A stretch of DNA of 24,915 nucleotides from CAZFUY01 sp964522445 (GCA_964522445.1 CAZFUY010000036.1:1-24915), one strand, 5' to 3'. Numbered from the stretch's first letter, positions 7,408 through 16,625 are shown. Translations and numbers: made by a program. The notes: generated from the letters alone by a model not told the origin.

Positions 7408-8657
7408 ATGCTAAAGCACATAAAACATTCTGGTAAATGGCTTGTTTCCCATAAAGACTGGAAGGCGCATTTTACTTTTGCACTTGGTGCTATAGTAATT
7501 GGTTTAGTTGCAACCTTTATGGCCATTTCAAGTGAATGGGCAAATCATGTTTTTCATCGCATGGCCGAATACTCTCCTTATCTGCCTTTTATTGTTTCTC
7601 CTCTTGGTTTGATTCTTGTTGTCTGGTTAACGCAAAAGTTTTTTCCAGGTTCAGAAGGCAGTGGTATTCCACAGGTCATGGCGACATTAGAAATGGGCCA
7701 TGAAAAAGAACGCAGTATTTTACTGACATTACGCATTGCTATTGGAAAAGCAATGTTGTGTATTTTAGGATTACTAAGTGGTGCATCTATTGGACGAGAA
7801 GGGCCAACCGTTCATGTGGGTGCGGCCATTATGTTTTCTTTAAGACGATTTGTTCGTTTTAGAATTTATGATATGGATCGTGTGTTAATTCTTGCAGGTG
7901 GTGGTGCAGGGGTGGCGGCAGCGTTTAATACACCATTGGCTGGCATTGTATTTGCGATAGAAGAACTAAGTCGCTCATTTGAAGTGCGTACCCGAGGTTT
8001 ATTGCTAACAGCCATTATGGTTGCGGCAATAACGGCTATTGCAATATCTGGTAACTATACCTATTTTGGTTCAACGTCTGCTGTCATTGAATTACATAAC
8101 GCAATAGTGCCTGTTTTTGTGTGCGGTATTATTTGCGGTCTGTTTGGTGGAATATTTAGTTTAATGTTAATTCATGGAAGCAGACTGGTTGCGCCTTTTA
8201 GAAAAAACAAACCTTTTGTTATTGCTGCATTGTGTGGTTTAAGTATTGCCATTATCGGATATTACTCGGGACACATGACTTATGGCGCTGGTTACGATGA
8301 AGCTAAATCTTTGGTAACTGAAACTGAAAAGCTGGATAACAGTTATGGATATTTAAAATTATTAGCAACTGTTGTTTCATATTTAAGCGGTATTCCTGGT
8401 GGAATTTTTGCGCCATCTTTGGCAACAGGTGCAGGTTTGGGCGCGCATATAGCAGAATATTTAACTATGTACCCATACGGTGCGCTTGTTTTATTTGGTA
8501 TGGTGGGTTATTTCGCGGGTGTTGTTCAAGCGCCTATTACAGCATTTGTTATTGTTATGGAAATGACAGATAAACATGAATTAATTTTACCTTTAATGGT
8601 AACGGCATTTATTGCTACAGCCGTTTCAAAATCAATTTGTACAACGCCAATTTACAG
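7408..8657 (+). CDS. clcA: ClC-family chloride/proton exchanger, 3' end lost in gap
   Basis: This is an integral membrane ClC protein; 416 codons are visible before the N run. Selectivity-filter signatures are present in order: GSGIP (about residues 84-88), GREGP (129-133) with gating glutamate E131, and GIPGGIFAPSLATGAG. The IEE pair at 184-186 aligns with the internal proton-pathway glutamate of ClC-ec1, so a 2 Cl-/H+ exchanger is more likely than a channel. The visible sequence ends TTPIY, whose tyrosine matches the central anion-coordinating tyrosine of ClC-ec1, so only the last helix tail is missing. No CBS domain is visible, though one could lie in the gap. The gene converges on trxB. 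Confidence 0.93.
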
Positions 8658-8757
8658 NNNNNNNNNNNNNNNNNNNNNNNNNNNNNNNNNNNNNNNNNNN
8701 NNNNNNNNNNNNNNNNNNNNNNNNNNNNNNNNNNNNNNNNNNNNNNNNNNNNNNNNN
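8658..8757. other. Assembly gap (100 Ns)
   Basis: Exactly 100 undetermined bases, the conventional placeholder for a scaffold join of unknown size. It removes the end of clcA, and a REP sequence abuts its right edge, suggesting the assembly broke at a repeat. Confidence 0.95.
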
Positions 8758-8758
8758 C

Positions 8759-8781
8759 ATCGCGGCTAAAGCCACTCCTAC
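8759..8781 (-). repeat. REP sequence (third copy)
   Basis: On the minus strand this reads GTAGGAGTGGCTTTAGCCGC followed by GAT. It is identical to the left REP at 4094-4116 apart from one base (C to T). The inverted mate that would complete a REPIN would fall inside the adjoining N run. Confidence 0.8.
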
Positions 8782-8844
8782 AATAAATAAAACAGATTTT
8801 GACTTTCTCTACGTCTTTGTGTCTCCGCGTCAAATCATTTAACT

Positions 8845-9807
8845 TTAAGTTTGATCTGCTTCTTCATCCAGATATTTTTCAGCATCAAGAGCAGCCATAC
8901 AACCTGCGCCAGCCGAAGTAATAGCCTGTTTATAAACTTGATCACAAACATCACCTGCTGCAAATATACCGGGGATACTGGTGGCAGTTGCATTGCCTTT
9001 TAAACCGGACTGAACTTTTAAGTAGCCGTGATCCATATCTAACTGGCCTTCAAAAATCCCCGTGTTGGGTGCATGACCAATGGCAATAAAGACACCTGCC
9101 AAATCTATATCTTTGGTGCTGCCATCTTCTGTGCTCTTAATACGAATGCCAGTAACGCCTGTGTTATCGCCTAATACTTCATCTAAAGTGCTATTCCATT
9201 CAATGGTTACGTTGCCATTTTTTGCACGCTCTTTAAGGCGATCAGATAATATTTTTTCAGAACGGAACTGATCACGTCGGTGAATGACAGTGACATGATC
9301 AGCTATGTTGGCTAAATAAAGTGCTTCTTCAACGGCTGTGTTACCGCCACCAATAACAGAAACTTTCTGACCACGATAAAAGAAACCATCACAGGTTGCA
9401 CAGGCAGATACGCCTTTTCCTTTAAATGCTTCTTCAGATTCCAGTCCCAGGTACATTGCACTGGCACCTGTTGCGATAATAAGTGCGTCGCATGTGTATT
9501 CAGCTGAGTCACCTGTTAAACGAAAGGGGCGCTCATTCAGGTTTGTTGTGTGGATATGATCAAAGATGATTTCTGTACCGAAACGTTCTGCGTGTTTTTT
9601 CATGCGTTCCATAAGCTCTGGTCCCTGAACACCTTCAGCATCTCCCGGCCAGTTATCTACTTCGGTAGTGGTGGTTAACTGCCCACCCATTTCCATGCCT
9701 GTAATTATTACAGGTTCAAGATTAGCGCGTGCTGCATAAACTGCTGCTGAATAACCTGCAGGGCCTGAGCCTAAAATTAATAATCGGCAGTGTCTGGTTT
9801 CGCTCAT
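8845..9807 (-). CDS. trxB: Thioredoxin-disulfide reductase
   Basis: This NADPH-dependent flavoenzyme reduces thioredoxin in the cytoplasm. The 320-residue protein has the FAD-binding GSGPAG at residues 13-18, the redox pair CATC at 136-139, the NADPH-binding GGGNTAVEE at 153-161 with HRRDQFR at 176-182, and the C-terminal FAD motif GIFAAGDVCD at about 280-289. Length and order match low-molecular-weight bacterial TrxB. It is divergent from ald across 142 bases and convergent with clcA. trxB next to the ftsK-lolA-rarA block is a common gammaproteobacterial arrangement. Confidence 0.97.
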   Translation of the reverse strand: MSETRHCRLLILGSGPAGYSAAVYAARANLEPVIITGMEMGGQLTTTTEVDNWPGDAEGVQGPELMERMKKHAERFGTEIIFDHIHTTNLNERPFRLTGDSAEYTCDALIIATGASAMYLGLESEEAFKGKGVSACATCDGFFYRGQKVSVIGGGNTAVEEALYLANIADHVTVIHRRDQFRSEKILSDRLKERAKNGNVTIEWNSTLDEVLGDNTGVTGIRIKSTEDGSTKDIDLAGVFIAIGHAPNTGIFEGQLDMDHGYLKVQSGLKGNATATSIPGIFAAGDVCDQVYKQAITSAGAGCMAALDAEKYLDEEADQT

Positions 9808-9949
9808 TTTTAAATCCCCAAATGAAGGTTAATAAGTTATTTTAAAAAGTATAAAGGGTTCGGACTAAAGTTAAAAGAACAAAGGAAAAGCTTTATCATC
9901 GTAAACTATACTTACCATTTAGATAAGATCAAAAAAGAAAAATTCATTT

Positions 9950-11017
9950 ATGAAAATAGGCATACCAAAAGAAATAAAAACCCTTGAAGGGCGTGTGGGT
10001 TTAATTCCCTGTTATTGTGCTGAGCTTGTACAAAAAGATTATCAGGTTTTTATTCAATCAGGCGCAGGTCTATTGAGTGGTTATGATGATGAAGATTATC
10101 AGCAGGTGGGTGTACATATATTATCTGATGCAAAATCATTATATGAGCAGGCAGAACTAATTGTAAAAGTAAAAGAGCCTGTAGCAGGAGATCTGGCGTT
10201 ATTAAAATCTCACCATTTGCTTTTTTGTTATCTGCATCTGGCCGCGAATGCTGAGCTGGCGCAGACGCTTTGTGATACAGGGCTTACCGCAGTTGCTTTT
10301 GAAACGGTGACAGATGAGCAGGGGCGATTACCTTTACTCGCACCAATGAGTGAAATAGCAGGTCGTCTTGCAACGCAAATAGGCACACATTTATTGCATC
10401 AGCCACAGGGAGGGCGAGGTGTGCTTTTAGGTGGTTTATCAACCACAGATAAAGGTCATGTCGTGGTTTTAGGTGCGGGTCATGCGGGAAGTGCTGCGGC
10501 ATTATTAGCCAGCTGTATGGGGGCTAATGTGACGGTCTTTGATAAAAATGAGCAACGTATAGCAGCCATGACACAGGCTGCGGTTAATATCACAGGTCGT
10601 TATGCTAAAGAAAATGTAATTGCTCAAACTGTCAAAGAAGCGGATCTGGTTATTGGTGCTGTACTCCTGCCAGGAGCTTATGCACCCAAAGTAGTTAGTG
10701 AAGAGATGGTAAAAAGCATGTCACCAGGCAGTGTTATTATCGATATATCGGTTGATCAGGGTGGCTGCATTGAAACTATTCTGCCTACAGATTATCAAAA
10801 CCCAACATATAGATTGCATGATGTTGTTCATTTTGGTGTAACCAATATGCCGGGAGCTGTTCCCAGAACGGCATCACAGGCTTTGTCGGCGGTTATTAGC
10901 CCTTACGTGCAGCGATTATGTGAAGCAGACTGGGATACGGCCGATGACCTGAAACAGGGGATTAATATTAGAGATGGAAAAGTTGAAAATCCTGTTGTTA
11001 AGCAGGCTCTGAAATGA
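9950..11017 (+). CDS. ald: Alanine dehydrogenase
   Basis: It catalyses reversible NAD-dependent deamination of L-alanine to pyruvate and ammonia. Catalytic positions of the family are visible: R15 in LEGRVGL, K75 in VKVKEP, H96 in CYLHLA and D269 in DISVDQGG; the nucleotide-binding loop is GAGHAG at about 175-180 and the C-terminal MPGAVPRTAS is present. At 355 residues it is slightly shorter than the usual 370. The loop sequence LGGLSTTDKGHVVVLGAGHAG differs from the commoner GVPGV...GGGVVG form, so this is a somewhat divergent member. The gene sits where an lrp/asnC regulator often lies between trxB and ftsK; none is present here. Confidence 0.92.
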   Translation: MKIGIPKEIKTLEGRVGLIPCYCAELVQKDYQVFIQSGAGLLSGYDDEDYQQVGVHILSDAKSLYEQAELIVKVKEPVAGDLALLKSHHLLFCYLHLAANAELAQTLCDTGLTAVAFETVTDEQGRLPLLAPMSEIAGRLATQIGTHLLHQPQGGRGVLLGGLSTTDKGHVVVLGAGHAGSAAALLASCMGANVTVFDKNEQRIAAMTQAAVNITGRYAKENVIAQTVKEADLVIGAVLLPGAYAPKVVSEEMVKSMSPGSVIIDISVDQGGCIETILPTDYQNPTYRLHDVVHFGVTNMPGAVPRTASQALSAVISPYVQRLCEADWDTADDLKQGINIRDGKVENPVVKQALK

Positions 11018-11029
11018 ACGCTATTGGGG

Positions 11030-11035
11030 TATAAT
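11030..11035 (+). promoter_or_regulatory. Putative -10 element for ftsK
   Basis: A perfect TATAAT lies 13 bases after the ald stop and 35 bases before the ftsK start. No acceptable -35 stands at 16-18 bases; the element is preceded by a TTGGGG-like run. This suggests ftsK has its own promoter in addition to read-through from ald. Confidence 0.35.
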
Positions 11036-11070
11036 ACCTCGAATTATAAAAATGCTCAGGAATCAGCTCA

Positions 11071-13416
11071 TTGGCACAAGCACGCCGAACTAAAGAATCA
11101 ATATCCAGTTTTTCAGGTTTAACCATTCATATTGGGCGTGGACTCAGAGAAGCAGCCCTGTTTGTTCTGCTGGCTATTGCCTTATTTTTATTCATAGCAC
11201 TGGTGACTTATCATGTTGATGATCCTGGCTGGTCGCATACGGGGCCAAGGGATGTCATACACAATCTTGCTGGTGTTGTGGGCGCATGGTTTTCCGATGT
11301 GTTTTTTCATATCTTTGGTTATCTCTCATTTTTATTTCCCATTATGATTGCCTATAGCGGATGGCTTGTTTTGCGTGGGCGTAAAGATGATGGCGAAATT
11401 GATTTCAAAATACTGGGCATTCGCTGGATCGGTTTTTTTATGACACTGGCTACCGGCTGTGCATTAGCAAGCCTGCATTTTCTGGTCACGCCTGAATCTT
11501 TACCACTAGATGGTGGCGGTATATTAGGGCGATGGTTAGGCGATGGTCTGGCATCAGTGCTGGGTTTATTAGGTTCAACTTTATTATTGCTTTCAGTTTT
11601 TCTGGCGGGAGTCACCCTGTTTACAGGTTTGTCCTGGCTGGGTGTTATGGATATGGTGGGGGCAGGATTATTAATTGCCTATGAATGGATGGTTTCAAAA
11701 ATTCGCCAGAAAATTGAATATCGCAAAGAATTAAAAGAAGGTGAGCAGGCCAGACAAAAACGAGAGCAGGTAGTTAAGGCTGATATTAAGAAACAGGTAG
11801 AACGTGAAAAAACAGGTAAAAAATCAGTACGCATTGAACCTGTTATTAAAAAAGTTGAATTAAGTGATCGTCATAACAAAGAAAAACAGATTTCTTTATT
11901 TGATGATGAGATTGCAGATTCTGAATTGCCGCCATTAAGATTACTCGATGAAGCCATAAAATCAGATAAAGGTTTATCTACAGAAGCACTGGAAGCCATA
12001 TCAAGACTTGTAGAACTTAAACTGGCTGATTTTAATATTGAAGTAGAAGTGGTCGCCGTGCATCCAGGCCCAGTTATTACACGTTTTGAATTACAGCTTG
12101 CGCCCGGTATTAAAGCCAGCAGGATAACGGCATTATCAAAAGACCTGGCGCGATCATTATCTATAGTGAGTGTTCGAGTTGTTGAAGTTATTCCAGGTAA
12201 AACCTATGTGGGTCTGGAAATTCCGAATGAACATCGTGAAATTGTTTCCTTAGGTGAAATTCTTATGTCAAAGGCTTATGACAAAGCCTCTTCACCTTTA
12301 ACAGTTGCTTTAGGAAAAGATATTTCAGGTAATCCTGCGGTTGCTGATCTGGCAAAAATGCCTCATTTACTGGTTGCAGGTACAACAGGCTCTGGTAAAT
12401 CTGTGGGCATTAATGCAATGCTCATGAGTTTGCTTTACAAAAGTTCACCAGAAGATGTGCGGTTAATTTTAATTGATCCAAAAATGTTGGAGCTTAATGT
12501 TTACGATGATATCCCTCATCTGTTAACCCCTGTTGTTACAGATATGAGTGAAGCGGCTAATGCCTTGCGCTGGTGTGTGGGTGAAATGGAAAATCGTTAT
12601 CGTTTAATGGCTGCTTTAGGCGTGCGTAATATCACCGGATATAACAAAAAAGTAAAAGAAGCCATCGATGCAGGTGAACCGCTTAAAGACCCATTGTTTA
12701 CGCCAGAAGAATTTATGGGAGAAGATCAGGTTATACCCACCTTAAAACCATTACCGTATATTGTTGTTATTGTTGATGAGTTTGCTGATCTAATTATGGT
12801 TATTGGTAAAGTGATTGAACAACTAATAGCCAGGCTGGCACAAAAAGCACGAGCTTCAGGCATACATTTAATTCTCGCCACTCAACGACCCTCGGTGGAT
12901 GTTATTACCGGATTAATAAAATCCAATATTCCTAGTCGAATTGCATTTCAGGTGTCGTCAAAAGTGGATTCAAGAACCATACTGGATCAAATGGGCGCGG
13001 AACAATTATTGGGTCATGGTGATATGTTGTATATGAATGCAGGCAGCAGTATTCCAGAGCGTGTACATGGAGCGTTTATCGATGATCATGAAGTACATGC
13101 TGTTGTTGAACATTTAAAAGAACAGGCTAAACCCAATTACATATTAAATTTGATAGAAGATAACAGTGGTACAGTTGTATTACCTGGCGAAACACCTGTC
13201 AGCAGAGGCGATGAAGTTGATGCGTTATATGATGAAGCGGTAGCTATCGTAACGCAAACAGGTAAAGCCTCTATATCGTATGTACAAAGGCGATTAAAAA
13301 TTGGTTATAACCGTGCTGCACGCATGATAGAAGAAATGGAAGCAACGGGTGTTGTTAGTGCTATGCAGTCTAACGGGCAGCGTGAAGTATTAGCGCCCCC
13401 GCCTCCTCAAGATTAG
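11071..13416 (+). CDS. ftsK: DNA translocase FtsK
   Basis: FtsK anchors at the division septum, pumps DNA toward dif and activates XerCD recombination. The 781-residue protein has an N-terminal membrane domain with about four hydrophobic segments (roughly residues 27-47, 70-100, 117-140 and 160-200). A short charged linker (about 208-280) follows, then the alpha/beta motor with Walker A GTTGSGKS at 437-444 and Walker B IVVIVDEFADL at 564-574, and a C-terminal gamma winged helix (about 716-775) with SYVQRRLKIGYNRAARMIEEME, the KOPS reader. The linker is much shorter than in E. coli. The start is a TTG at 11071, giving MAQARRTKES, with AGG about ten bases upstream; no in-frame ATG lies nearby. 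Confidence 0.96.
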   Translation: MAQARRTKESISSFSGLTIHIGRGLREAALFVLLAIALFLFIALVTYHVDDPGWSHTGPRDVIHNLAGVVGAWFSDVFFHIFGYLSFLFPIMIAYSGWLVLRGRKDDGEIDFKILGIRWIGFFMTLATGCALASLHFLVTPESLPLDGGGILGRWLGDGLASVLGLLGSTLLLLSVFLAGVTLFTGLSWLGVMDMVGAGLLIAYEWMVSKIRQKIEYRKELKEGEQARQKREQVVKADIKKQVEREKTGKKSVRIEPVIKKVELSDRHNKEKQISLFDDEIADSELPPLRLLDEAIKSDKGLSTEALEAISRLVELKLADFNIEVEVVAVHPGPVITRFELQLAPGIKASRITALSKDLARSLSIVSVRVVEVIPGKTYVGLEIPNEHREIVSLGEILMSKAYDKASSPLTVALGKDISGNPAVADLAKMPHLLVAGTTGSGKSVGINAMLMSLLYKSSPEDVRLILIDPKMLELNVYDDIPHLLTPVVTDMSEAANALRWCVGEMENRYRLMAALGVRNITGYNKKVKEAIDAGEPLKDPLFTPEEFMGEDQVIPTLKPLPYIVVIVDEFADLIMVIGKVIEQLIARLAQKARASGIHLILATQRPSVDVITGLIKSNIPSRIAFQVSSKVDSRTILDQMGAEQLLGHGDMLYMNAGSSIPERVHGAFIDDHEVHAVVEHLKEQAKPNYILNLIEDNSGTVVLPGETPVSRGDEVDALYDEAVAIVTQTGKASISYVQRRLKIGYNRAARMIEEMEATGVVSAMQSNGQREVLAPPPPQD

Positions 13417-13469
13417 TAACTATTACCAGACCGGCAATCCTTTGCTGAAAAAGTTGAGATAAAATATAA

Positions 13470-14096
13470 ATGAAATTCAAATTATTATTACCTGTTAGTT
13501 TTTTATTATTGTTCTTTGTAACACAGGCAGATGCAGGTAAAGCACGTGACTTGTTTGAAACGTTTTTAAAAAATACGGATAGCATGCAATCACATTTTCA
13601 GCAGAAGCTTCTCGATCAACGCGGGATTCTTCTTCAGCAATCTGCGGGAACATTTACTTTAAAACGGCCAGGCAAGTTTCTATGGGATTATGTTATTCCT
13701 TATCCTCAGAAGATTATTTCTAATGGCGTAAAAATATGGATTTATGACACGGAGCTGGAACAGGTTTCAATAAAAAAATATGATCAAATATTAACGGGCG
13801 CACCGGTTATATTGCTGGATCAATATAAAGATCTGGATAAAGATTTTATGGTTCGAGATAAAGGACTGATTGAAGGCCAGTACTGGGTAATCTTAACGCC
13901 AAAAACAGTCGATAATGAATTTAAGAAAATAGCAATAGGAATGACGGAGCAGGGATTACGAACGATGAAACTTCGGGATAGTTTTGAACAGACGACTATT
14001 ATAGAATTTGAGAAATTAGATGCGAATATAAAGCTGGATGATAAAATTTTTGATTTTGTACCACCTGAAGGTACAGATGTAGTTGGTGATTTTTAA
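13470..14096 (+). CDS. lolA: Outer-membrane lipoprotein carrier protein LolA
   Basis: LolA is the periplasmic chaperone that takes lipoproteins from LolCDE to the outer-membrane receptor LolB. The 208-residue precursor has a signal peptide (MKFKLLLPVSFLLLFF...) with likely cleavage after TQADA at about residue 22. The mature part contains the LolA pattern: LFETFLKNTDSMQSHFQQ, GTFTLKRPGKFLWDY with the conserved Arg and Trp, an IYD strand and C-terminal FDFVPPEGTDVV. A GAGAT-like ribosome binding site precedes the ATG. It lies 53 bases after ftsK and before rarA, the canonical order. Confidence 0.95.
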   Translation: MKFKLLLPVSFLLLFFVTQADAGKARDLFETFLKNTDSMQSHFQQKLLDQRGILLQQSAGTFTLKRPGKFLWDYVIPYPQKIISNGVKIWIYDTELEQVSIKKYDQILTGAPVILLDQYKDLDKDFMVRDKGLIEGQYWVILTPKTVDNEFKKIAIGMTEQGLRTMKLRDSFEQTTIIEFEKLDANIKLDDKIFDFVPPEGTDVVGDF

Positions 14097-14117
14097 AATA
14101 TTGTTTCCTGAATTTAA

Positions 14118-14188
14118 GTCATCCCGAGCGCAGCCGAGGGATCTTAAATACCCTGAGACTAAGATCCCTCGGCTGCGCTCGGGATGAC
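14118..14188. repeat. 29-bp perfect inverted repeat between lolA and rarA
   Basis: Two exactly complementary 29-base arms (14118-14146 and 14160-14188) surround a 13-base loop. The left arm begins GTCATCCCGAGCGCAGCCGA. Palindromes with this CATCCCGAGCGC...GAGGGATCT core are, as I recall, dispersed intergenic repeats in diverse bacteria. The element ends seven bases before the rarA ATG, so the GGGA that could act as ribosome binding site (14181-14184) is inside the stem. It lacks a T-run and is not a standard terminator. Confidence 0.85.
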
Positions 14189-14195
14189 AAAGTAA

Positions 14196-15506
14196 ATGAA
14201 CAAAACTAGAGACCAGAAATACCATCCATTAGCCGATAGAATGAGGCCAGAAAGTCTTCAGGACTATATTGGTCAGGATCATATTCTAGGTAAAGAAAAA
14301 CCGTTAAGAAAAGCCATTGAATCGGGCAAGTTGCATTCAATGATATTCTGGGGGCCTCCCGGAACAGGAAAGACCACACTGGCAAAACTCATTGCCAATT
14401 ATTCTGATGCGCAGTTTTTAAGTATCTCAGCAGTACTCGCGGGTGTAAAAGATATACGTGCCGCGATTGATAAAGCGCATCAATATTTTGATGTTTACCA
14501 GAAGCCAACTATTTTATTTGTTGATGAAGTGCATCGTTTTAATAAATCACAACAGGATGCCTTTTTACCCTTTGTAGAAGATGGCACGGTTTGTTTTATT
14601 GGTGCAACCACTGAAAATCCATCGTTTGAATTAAATAATGCATTGTTATCACGCTGTAAAACCTATGTGTTAAAGCGTATTAATGAAGCTGCAATTATTC
14701 AATTATTAAAACGAGCAATAGCAGATAAAGATAATGGGCTGGGTGTTGATCAAATAGAAATAGAAGATGATCTGTTAAGTGTTATTGCAAAAGTAGCTGA
14801 TGGTGATGCAAGGCGAGCATTAAATTTTATTGAAGTTGCAACAGAACTTGCAGAAGAAAAAGATCATAAATTACTTATTACAAAAAATATAATCGAAGAT
14901 GTAACATCGCAATCACTCAGACGTTTTGATAAAGGCGGTGATTATTTTTATGATCAAATATCTGCGCTACATAAATCAGTAAGAGGCAGTAATCCAGATG
15001 CAGCGCTGTACTGGATGTGCAGAATGTTGGATGGTGGTTGTGATCCTTTGTATATCGCAAGACGAGTTGTGCGTATTGCAACAGAAGATATAGGTAATGC
15101 TGATCCACGAGGATTACGAATAGCACTTGATGCATGGGAGTCTTATGAGCGATTAGGTTCGCCAGAAGGTGAGCTGGTTATTGCACAGGCTATTATTTAT
15201 CTGGCCTGTGCAGCAAAAAGTAATGCGGCATATATGGCTTATAAAACGGCAATGCAGGATGCAAAACAAAGTGGAAGTATGGAAGTGCCTATGCATATTA
15301 GAAATGCCCCCACCCATTTAATGAAAGAGCTGGGGCATGGTGAGAATTATCGCTATGCGCATGATGAAAAAAATGCGTTTGCTGCAGGTGAGACTTATTT
15401 CCCTGATGAAATGGGAGAGAAAATTTATTATCAACCTGTAGAACGAGGCCTGGAAATAAAAATAAAAGAGAAACTGGATTATTTGCGTGGTCTTTCTAGA
15501 GAGTGA
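14196..15506 (+). CDS. rarA: Replication-associated recombination protein RarA (MgsA)
   Basis: RarA is a AAA+ ATPase of the clamp-loader group that acts at stalled replication forks. The 436-residue protein has Walker A GPPGTGKT at 53-60, Walker B ILFVDEVHRFN at about 106-115, sensor 1 GATTENPSFELN, the arginine finger LLSRC, and the C-terminal tetramerisation region with GSNPDAALYWMCRML and the family's MEVPMHIRNAPT motif. Length is typical. It starts at ATG 14196, immediately after a perfect palindrome that may limit ribosome access. It is the last gene of the ftsK-lolA-rarA series; serS, often next, is absent. Confidence 0.96.
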   Translation: MNKTRDQKYHPLADRMRPESLQDYIGQDHILGKEKPLRKAIESGKLHSMIFWGPPGTGKTTLAKLIANYSDAQFLSISAVLAGVKDIRAAIDKAHQYFDVYQKPTILFVDEVHRFNKSQQDAFLPFVEDGTVCFIGATTENPSFELNNALLSRCKTYVLKRINEAAIIQLLKRAIADKDNGLGVDQIEIEDDLLSVIAKVADGDARRALNFIEVATELAEEKDHKLLITKNIIEDVTSQSLRRFDKGGDYFYDQISALHKSVRGSNPDAALYWMCRMLDGGCDPLYIARRVVRIATEDIGNADPRGLRIALDAWESYERLGSPEGELVIAQAIIYLACAAKSNAAYMAYKTAMQDAKQSGSMEVPMHIRNAPTHLMKELGHGENYRYAHDEKNAFAAGETYFPDEMGEKIYYQPVERGLEIKIKEKLDYLRGLSRE

Positions 15507-15842
15507 TTTTTTCTGCAAATACATGCAACTCAATGACGGTATTTTTTAATTTTTATCTTAATCTTAAAAAGATAATGCTAAAGCCTTGCATTTAAGGTGC
15601 ATAGTTTTTACTAGCGTCCTGGGACAACCAAAGCGTTTGCGTGTAATTGCGTTCATTTGCGGACTATATGCTTTTTGCTTTTAAAGCATATTCATGGAGA
15701 TAACCCAGCCTCTTTTGTTAAAAAACTTTTGATTTCTCCTTGACCTCTGGATCTTTGATGTTATTCTACTATTCAATAGATTAGTTGAATAGTAGCTCTT
15801 TTCTAACTGATAGAGCATCAAGCCCCATTAAAGGAGATAGTT
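15507..15842. other. Intergenic region upstream of tauE-like gene
   Basis: These 336 bases hold no credible gene. They contain a short AT-rich stem just after rarA (TTATCTT...AAGATAA around 15555-15580), a 9-bp hairpin ATATGCTTT/AAAGCATAT at 15666-15674 with 15683-15691, and the promoter and operator-like repeat described separately. I see no tRNA or riboswitch consensus. Confidence 0.6.
15740..15795 (+). promoter_or_regulatory. Promoter overlapping an 11-bp inverted repeat (operator-like)
   Basis: A -35 TTGACC (15740-15745) and -10 TATTCT (15762-15767) are separated by 16 bases. Beginning within the -10 is an inverted repeat, CTACTATTCAA (15766-15776) and TTGAATAGTAG (15785-15795), with an 8-base centre. 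A dimeric repressor bound here would cover the -10 and transcription start. AT-rich palindromes in this position are typical of ArsR-type regulators, and BigR-type ArsR proteins control related exporter genes in other proteobacteria. No regulator gene is adjacent, so its identity is inference. Confidence 0.65.
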
Positions 15843-16625
15843 ATGTCCATTTCAATTATTGTCGCTGGTCTGATCACAGGCATGTTGCTGGGCGTATTTG
15901 GCAGTGGTGGTTCAATTATTACCATGCCTGCATTACTCTATTTACTTGATGTAGAGCCTAAAGCGGCTATTGCCATGAGTCTGGGTATTGTGGCGATTAC
16001 AGCTTCTATTACGGCTCTACAGCACTGGTATCATGGCAATGTAAATCTTAAAATTACTGCAATTTTTGGTTTGTTTGGTGTTATTGGTACCTATGTTGGT
16101 GCACAGATTGGTGTGATTACGCCTGTGGTAATTCAACTCAGTGTGTTTGCTCTGGTGATGTATGTGGCTGCCTGGAAAATACTCAGGCCATCACCCCAGC
16201 ATAAATCTGTGGGAGCCGCTGTGGCAGTTTGCCCCGATGGTTATTGTGATGATCTTGAATATGCTCATATTGCGATTCATGGTATTGCTGTGGGCATATT
16301 AACCGGTATTGTGGGTGTGGGCGGTGGTTTTCTGATTGTTCCGGCACTGGTACTGTTATCTGGTTTGCCCATGAAAAGAGCTGTGGGCACATCTTTAAGT
16401 ATTGTTGCCCTAAAATCATTTGCAGGCTTTGCCGGTTATGCTGACTCGGTGACTATTGACTATCAGATGATGATGATATTTACCATCATTGCTGTTGTCG
16501 GTAGTCTGGCAGCTAGTCAGCTGGGTCATTATCTACCGGCTAATTTACTTAAAAAAGGCTTTGGTGGTTTTCTGCTGCTAGTGGCCAGTTATATTTTATT
16601 CAAGAGTGTTTTATTTAATGTATAA
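15843..16625 (+). CDS. TauE/SafE-family sulfite/anion exporter
   Basis: This is a 260-residue polytopic membrane protein of the TauE/SafE family (COG0730), whose members export sulfite, sulfoacetate or other sulfur-containing anions. It has two homologous halves, each opening with a glycine-rich re-entrant motif: GVFGSGGSIITMPALLYLLDV near residue 20 and GIVGVGGGFLIVPALVLLSG near residue 155. The halves are joined by a hydrophilic loop with VCPDGYCDDLEYAH, which includes two cysteines. A strong AAGGAGA ribosome binding site (about 15830-15836) precedes the ATG. It is a single-gene unit with its own promoter and operator-like palindrome. The substrate cannot be read from the sequence. Confidence 0.9.
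   Translation: MSISIIVAGLITGMLLGVFGSGGSIITMPALLYLLDVEPKAAIAMSLGIVAITASITALQHWYHGNVNLKITAIFGLFGVIGTYVGAQIGVITPVVIQLSVFALVMYVAAWKILRPSPQHKSVGAAVAVCPDGYCDDLEYAHIAIHGIAVGILTGIVGVGGGFLIVPALVLLSGLPMKRAVGTSLSIVALKSFAGFAGYADSVTIDYQMMMIFTIIAVVGSLAASQLGHYLPANLLKKGFGGFLLLVASYILFKSVLFNV

Noticed and set aside
8612..8842. Frames crossing the first N run
   Set aside because: Gap length is a placeholder, so continuity of the frame is meaningless.
15666..15691. ATATGCTTT/AAAGCATAT hairpin as rarA terminator
   Set aside because: It is AT-rich, 160 bases beyond the rarA stop and lacks a T-run.
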